From Candidatus Staskawiczbacteria bacterium (GTDB taxonomy: Bacteria > Patescibacteriota > Minisyncoccia > Minisyncoccales > Staskawiczbacteraceae), in assembly GCA_943354455.1 (NCBI GenBank), contig CALRCB010000021.1, forward strand, positions 1-7,326: a stretch of DNA of 7,326 nucleotides, in the 5' to 3' direction. Of the stretch, positions 4,839-7,326 are shown in pieces; within the stretch, counting starts at the first letter, position 1; each line of letters begins with the position of its first letter. The position numbers were made by a program, and so were the translations under genes. Below the pieces are notes generated by a model. The model ran no database searches, was not told the DNA's origin, and saw only the letters and a program-made list of their open reading frames with translations.

Positions 4839-5399
4839 TTACCTTGAATAAAATTCGAATATTAATGGAATTTGAACCGGCGGATTTACTTCGGCCAAAC
4901 TTGGTTCGCCAATCACATTACACTCAAGTTTTGCGTGGTTTAAATTCAACCAGACCGGTGTTTCCAATTTTTTGGTTTCAGACAAAGCTTTGAACAAAGC
5001 TTTCTTTTTCTTGTTTTCTTTAAAAGCAATCACATCTTCCTTTTCAATTTGCAATGATGGGATATTTACCGGTTTTCCGTTTACCAAAAAATAAGCGTGG
5101 CTTACCAATTGGCGTGCATGAGGTCGGCTTTTTGCAAAACCTAACCGATAAATCACATTATCAAATCTTTTTTCAAGGGTTTTAATCAGCTCATCAGAAA
5201 CGTTTTCAACCCGTCCCATTTTTTCAAGGGTTTCTTTCACACATCTTTTAAATTGCCGCTCTGACATTCCGTACATTCTTTTTAGGGTCTGCTTTTCAAT
5301 TAAAGATTTTTTGTATTCAGAAACCGCGCCTCTTCTTTTTTTCTTTTCAGGAGCCGCGCCTCCGGTTGGTTTTACGTTTTTAAATTGGGTATTTTCCAT
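4839..5399 (-). CDS. rpsD: 30S ribosomal protein S4 (uS4) with a truncated N-terminal region
   Basis: S4 is a primary 16S rRNA binder and in many bacteria represses its own operon. The central region is clear: SEYKKSLIEKQTLKRMYG (27-44), SERQFKRCVKETLEKMG (46-62), and the S4 RNA-binding fold from LEKRFDNVIYRLGFAKSR (75-92) through ARQLVSHAYFLVNGKPVNIP (95-114). The end, VQIPLIFEFYSR, is typical. At 186 residues it is shorter than the usual 200-209: before the SEY motif there are only about 26 residues, a Gly/Ala/Lys linker, where the family normally has about 45 with a Cys-containing segment. The ATG at 5399 is one base after the rpsK stop (TAATATG), so no missing 5' part can hide upstream. 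Confidence 0.95.
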   Translation of the reverse strand: MENTQFKNVKPTGGAAPEKKKRRGAVSEYKKSLIEKQTLKRMYGMSERQFKRCVKETLEKMGRVENVSDELIKTLEKRFDNVIYRLGFAKSRPHARQLVSHAYFLVNGKPVNIPSLQIEKEDVIAFKENKKKKALFKALSETKKLETPVWLNLNHAKLECNVIGEPSLAEVNPPVQIPLIFEFYSR

Positions 5400-5400
5400 A

Positions 5401-5853
5401 TTATACTCTTCTTACTTTTTTAGGCCGTACTCCATTATGAGGAATTGGCGTGATATCTTTAATTGAAACTACGTTTAAGCCTTGGTTAACTAAGGTTCTT
5501 ACGGCTGATTCTCTTCCGGCCCCCACTCCTTTAATATATACTTCCAGTTTTTCTACGGCAATTTTTTTGCAAATGTTGGCAATGGCTTCAGCTACTTTTG
5601 AAGCCGCAAACGAAGTTGCTTTTTTAGCTCCTTTAAATCCAACTGCTCCGGCTGACTTTGAAACCAAAACTTCTCCCTTTGAATTTGTCAGGGTCACAAT
5701 CGTATTATTATATGAAGAAGAAATATATACCCGTGCTTCAGTAATCCGGTCGGCTGATTTTACTTTAACCTCTTTTTTAAGGTTTTGATCAACTTTTTCA
5801 GAGTCTTTTATTGTTTCTTCTTTATTTTCTTCGCTAACGTGTTTTTTTCCCAT
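5401..5853 (-). CDS. rpsK: 30S ribosomal protein S11 (uS11) with charged N-terminal extension
   Basis: S11 lies on the platform of the small subunit near the mRNA exit. The core from about residue 34 is standard: ITEARVYISSSYNNTIVTLT, AGAVGFKGAKKATSFAA, IKGVGAGRESAVRTL and the end ITPIPHNGVRPKKVRRV, with the usual Cys of HNGCRP replaced by Val. The first 33 or so residues (GKKHVSEENKEETIKDSEKV...) are highly charged and probably disordered; the family commonly has about 15-20 residues there, so at 150 residues it is some 20 longer than usual. It follows rpsM after 21 bp and precedes rpsD by 1 bp. No Shine-Dalgarno site is evident. Confidence 0.96.
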   Translation of the reverse strand: MGKKHVSEENKEETIKDSEKVDQNLKKEVKVKSADRITEARVYISSSYNNTIVTLTNSKGEVLVSKSAGAVGFKGAKKATSFAASKVAEAIANICKKIAVEKLEVYIKGVGAGRESAVRTLVNQGLNVVSIKDITPIPHNGVRPKKVRRV

Positions 5854-5874
5854 TTTATTTCTTTAAATTTTTAA

Positions 5875-6264
5875 TTAAGTTGGCGCTGCTGCCGGCTTCC
5901 TTCCACTACCCATCGTCTTTCTGACATTTCCTCTAACGGTTCTCGTATTAGTTTTTGTCCTCTGTCCTCGTACCGGTAATTTTTTAGTGTGTCTTGCGCC
6001 CCTCCAAGTTCCAATATCTTTCAATCTTTTTATATTCACCATCACCTGTCTTCGTAAATCTCCTTCAATTTTATTATTCTTTTCTATGGCTTCTTTTAAA
6101 GAGTTCAGTTCTTCTGCAGTTAAATCTTGAGCCTTTTTATTTGGATCAATTTTTGTTTCGGCTAAAATTTTCTTACTCAAAGAATTGCCCACTCCGTAAA
6201 TATAGGTAATGGCAATGGCGATTCTTTTATTGTCTGGGATTGATACCCCGGCTATTCTTGGCAT
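5875..6264 (-). CDS. rpsM: 30S ribosomal protein S13 (uS13)
   Basis: S13 is in the head of the small subunit and contacts L5 (bridge B1b) and P-site tRNA. The 129-residue protein starts PRIAGVSIPDNKRIAIAITY and carries the helix-turn GVGNSLSKKIL (25-35), the central GDLRRQVMVNIKRLKDIGTWRG region and the basic RGQRTKTNTRT tail. The very end, GSGRKPAAAPT, is unusually neutral and alanine-rich compared with the usual lysine-rich end. It follows rpmJ by 6 bp; AAGG lies 11 bases upstream, too far to be a good ribosome binding site. Confidence 0.96.
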   Translation of the reverse strand: MPRIAGVSIPDNKRIAIAITYIYGVGNSLSKKILAETKIDPNKKAQDLTAEELNSLKEAIEKNNKIEGDLRRQVMVNIKRLKDIGTWRGARHTKKLPVRGQRTKTNTRTVRGNVRKTMGSGRKPAAAPT

Positions 6265-6270
6265 ATATTT

Positions 6271-6387
6271 TTAACCTTGTCTTTGTTTATGTTTTGGATT
6301 CTTTTTGCAAATAACATAAAGCACTCCTTGTCGCTTTACGACACTGCAATCATTACACATTACTTTTACTGATGGCCGTACTTTCAT
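6271..6387 (-). CDS. rpmJ: 50S ribosomal protein L36 (bL36), zinc-binding form
   Basis: This 38-residue gene was read directly from the minus strand: it begins MKVRPSVKVMCNDCSVVKRQ and ends KKNPKHKQRQG. The four zinc ligands of the 'C+' form are present: C11, C14, C27 and H33. L36 is the smallest large-subunit protein and helps the 23S rRNA fold late in assembly. It starts two bases after the infA stop and ends 6 bp before rpsM, the classical infA-rpmJ-rpsM order. It has no paralogue in the window, and the length matches the family exactly. Confidence 0.97.
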   Translation of the reverse strand: MKVRPSVKVMCNDCSVVKRQGVLYVICKKNPKHKQRQG

Positions 6388-6389
6388 AT

Positions 6390-6671
6390 TTATTTTAATC
6401 TGTAAACAATTCTTCCTTTGGTGTCATCATAGGGACTCATTTCCAAAGTCACTTTATCTCCGGGCAAAATTTTAATTCGGTTTAGGCGCATTTTGCCGGA
6501 TAAAAATCCGCGAAGCTCCTTTCCATCATCCAATACTACCTTAAAAAAGGCGTTTGGTAAAGCCTCTATGACCCTTCCCTCCTTTTTTATTATCTTGTTT
6601 AAATCCTGTGGTTGCGGTTGTGGCACAGCCCCAGAATCCGGTACATTGTTTATAGGTTCGTTTAAATCCAT
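6390..6671 (-). CDS. infA: Translation initiation factor IF-1 with N-terminal extension
   Basis: IF-1 binds the A site of the small subunit during initiation. The OB-fold core is clear: EGRVIEALPNAFFKVVLDDG (31-50), the FLSGKMRLNRIKILPGDKV block and the end SPYDDTKGRIVYRLK. Total length is 93 residues against about 72; the extra 20 or so N-terminal residues are rich in N, P and Q (DSGAVPQPQPQD) and look disordered. No other ATG lies between this start and the core, so the extension is probably real unless a non-ATG codon is used. It lies 40 bp downstream of eno. The gap is AT-rich without a clear Shine-Dalgarno site. Confidence 0.95.
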   Translation of the reverse strand: MDLNEPINNVPDSGAVPQPQPQDLNKIIKKEGRVIEALPNAFFKVVLDDGKELRGFLSGKMRLNRIKILPGDKVTLEMSPYDDTKGRIVYRLK

Positions 6672-6711
6672 TTTGTATGTAAATATATGTTATCAAATTA
6701 ATTTACAAAGG

Positions 6712-7326
6712 TCAACCCTTTTTACTCAGCTCTTGTTCAATTTCCAGCAAACGGTCGTATTTTACGATTCTTTCCGGTTTGGTATAGGCTCCGGTTTTGA
6801 TAAAATCAGCCCCCACCCCAACTGCCAAGTCAGCAATGAAATTGTCCATGGTCTCCCCGCTCCGGTGCGAAACCATAATTTTCCATCCATAACTTTGAGC
6901 CAACTTTACCGCATCAATAGTTTCGCTAACCGTACCAATTTGGTTTAATTTGATAATAATTCCGTTGCAAGCTTTTTTGGTTTCCGCCTCTTTTATCTTT
7001 TTAATGTTAGTGGTAGTCAAATCGTCTCCAATAATAACCACTTGGGCCAAAGCTTTGTGAACTTCTTTAAAACCCTCCCAATCTTCTTCAGCAAATGGAT
7101 CTTCAATAGAAATAATGGGAAAGCGTTTAGCCAAGTCTTGGTAAAACTCAACCATTTCGTTCCGGCTTAATTGTTTTCCTTCTTCAGGTTGGTATTTTCC
7201 ATCTCGGAAAAATTCAGAAGCGGCGCAATCCATAGCAATTTTTACATCTTCGTGATTTCCAATGGCGCCTTTAATCATAAGCAATGCTTGCTCGGCCGTA
7301 GAAATCATTGGGGCATACCCGCCTTC
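6712..7326 (-). CDS. eno: Enolase, C-terminal part (5' end outside the window)
   Basis: Enolase converts 2-phosphoglycerate to phosphoenolpyruvate in glycolysis. The window holds the last 204 residues; the frame is open to position 7326 and begins EGGYAPMIST, so the ATG inside it at 7308 is not the start. Active-site elements are intact: the metal ligands in IAMDCAASEF, SIEDPFAEED and IIGDDLTTTN, the catalytic Lys in the signature IIIKLNQIGTVSET, HRSGET, and the Lys of FIKTGA. The C-terminus ends ELSKKG, slightly short of longer family members. It precedes infA by 40 bp on the same strand, where most bacteria have adk-map, so it may be cotranscribed with the ribosomal genes. Confidence 0.97.
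   Translation of the reverse strand, partial: EGGYAPMISTAEQALLMIKGAIGNHEDVKIAMDCAASEFFRDGKYQPEEGKQLSRNEMVEFYQDLAKRFPIISIEDPFAEEDWEGFKEVHKALAQVVIIGDDLTTTNIKKIKEAETKKACNGIIIKLNQIGTVSETIDAVKLAQSYGWKIMVSHRSGETMDNFIADLAVGVGADFIKTGAYTKPERIVKYDRLLEIEQELSKKG

Noticed and set aside
3894..5788. Plus-strand ORFs opposite rpoA, rplQ and rpsK (such as 3894-4100 and 5450-5788)
   Set aside because: They are antisense to clearly recognised ribosomal and polymerase genes and have no protein-like motifs.
6493..6948. Plus-strand ORF of 151 codons opposite infA and eno
   Set aside because: It is antisense to IF-1 and enolase, both certain, and its sequence has no recognisable domain.
1..7326. Alternative genetic code with TGA as glycine
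   Set aside because: TGA occurs as the terminal codon of eno and of the zinc-ribbon gene, and no conserved protein here needs an in-frame TGA.
1..7326. CRISPR array, transposase or tRNA gene
   Set aside because: No regularly spaced direct repeats, no transposase motifs and no cloverleaf were found on either strand.

Overview
The window looks like a chromosomal segment from a Candidate Phyla Radiation (Patescibacteria) bacterium, most plausibly Parcubacteria-like. The evidence is an AT-rich ribosomal-protein operon with almost no space between genes, ribosomal proteins with trimmed cores and low-complexity N-terminal extensions, an RNA polymerase alpha subunit without its C-terminal domain, few Shine-Dalgarno sites in that operon, and a membrane-anchored PEGA-domain protein of a type common in these lineages. 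TGA is used only as a stop (end of eno and of the zinc-ribbon gene), so the UGA-glycine code of Gracilibacteria/Absconditabacteria is unlikely. The lineage is inferred from gene character, not from a database match.

Layout. (1) Positions 1-465 hold no convincing gene. They form an AT-rich chain of stem-loops, with a sigma70-like promoter at 380-408 and a strong hairpin at 422-449 in the leader of the next gene. (2) 466-1548 (+) encodes a PEGA-domain protein with one membrane anchor and a probable propeller-like C-terminal half. (3) 1557-2640 carries two minus-strand single-gene units, each with its own promoter, strong ribosome binding site and intrinsic terminator: a secreted coiled-coil protein (1978-2532) and an 84-residue zinc-ribbon protein (1585-1839). 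This block is visibly richer in G+C than its flanks and reads like an acquired or independently evolving insert. (4) 2650-2681 is a perfect 32-bp palindrome that terminates the ribosomal operon. (5) 2687-7326 (-) reads eno (5' end outside the window) - infA - rpmJ - rpsM - rpsK - rpsD - rpoA - rplQ - rplM - rpsI. This is the classical alpha operon plus the L13-S9 pair, with enolase directly upstream of infA.

The minus-strand operon supplies initiation factor 1, large-subunit proteins L36, L17 and L13, small-subunit proteins S13, S11, S4 and S9, and the RNA polymerase alpha subunit, so it couples translation and transcription capacity. Most gene gaps are 1-21 bp or overlaps. The exceptions are eno-infA (40 bp) and rpsD-rpoA (79 bp); the latter is filled by a long imperfect hairpin whose arms are made of telomere-like 7-bp units.

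The most unusual points are the alpha subunit without a CTD, the S4 protein without its N-terminal Cys-containing region, the 7-mer hairpin between rpsD and rpoA, the stem-loop chain at the left edge, and the compositionally distinct two-gene block. I found no clear new defence, mobile or catalytic system. The best candidates for something undescribed are the structured left edge and the two orphan genes.
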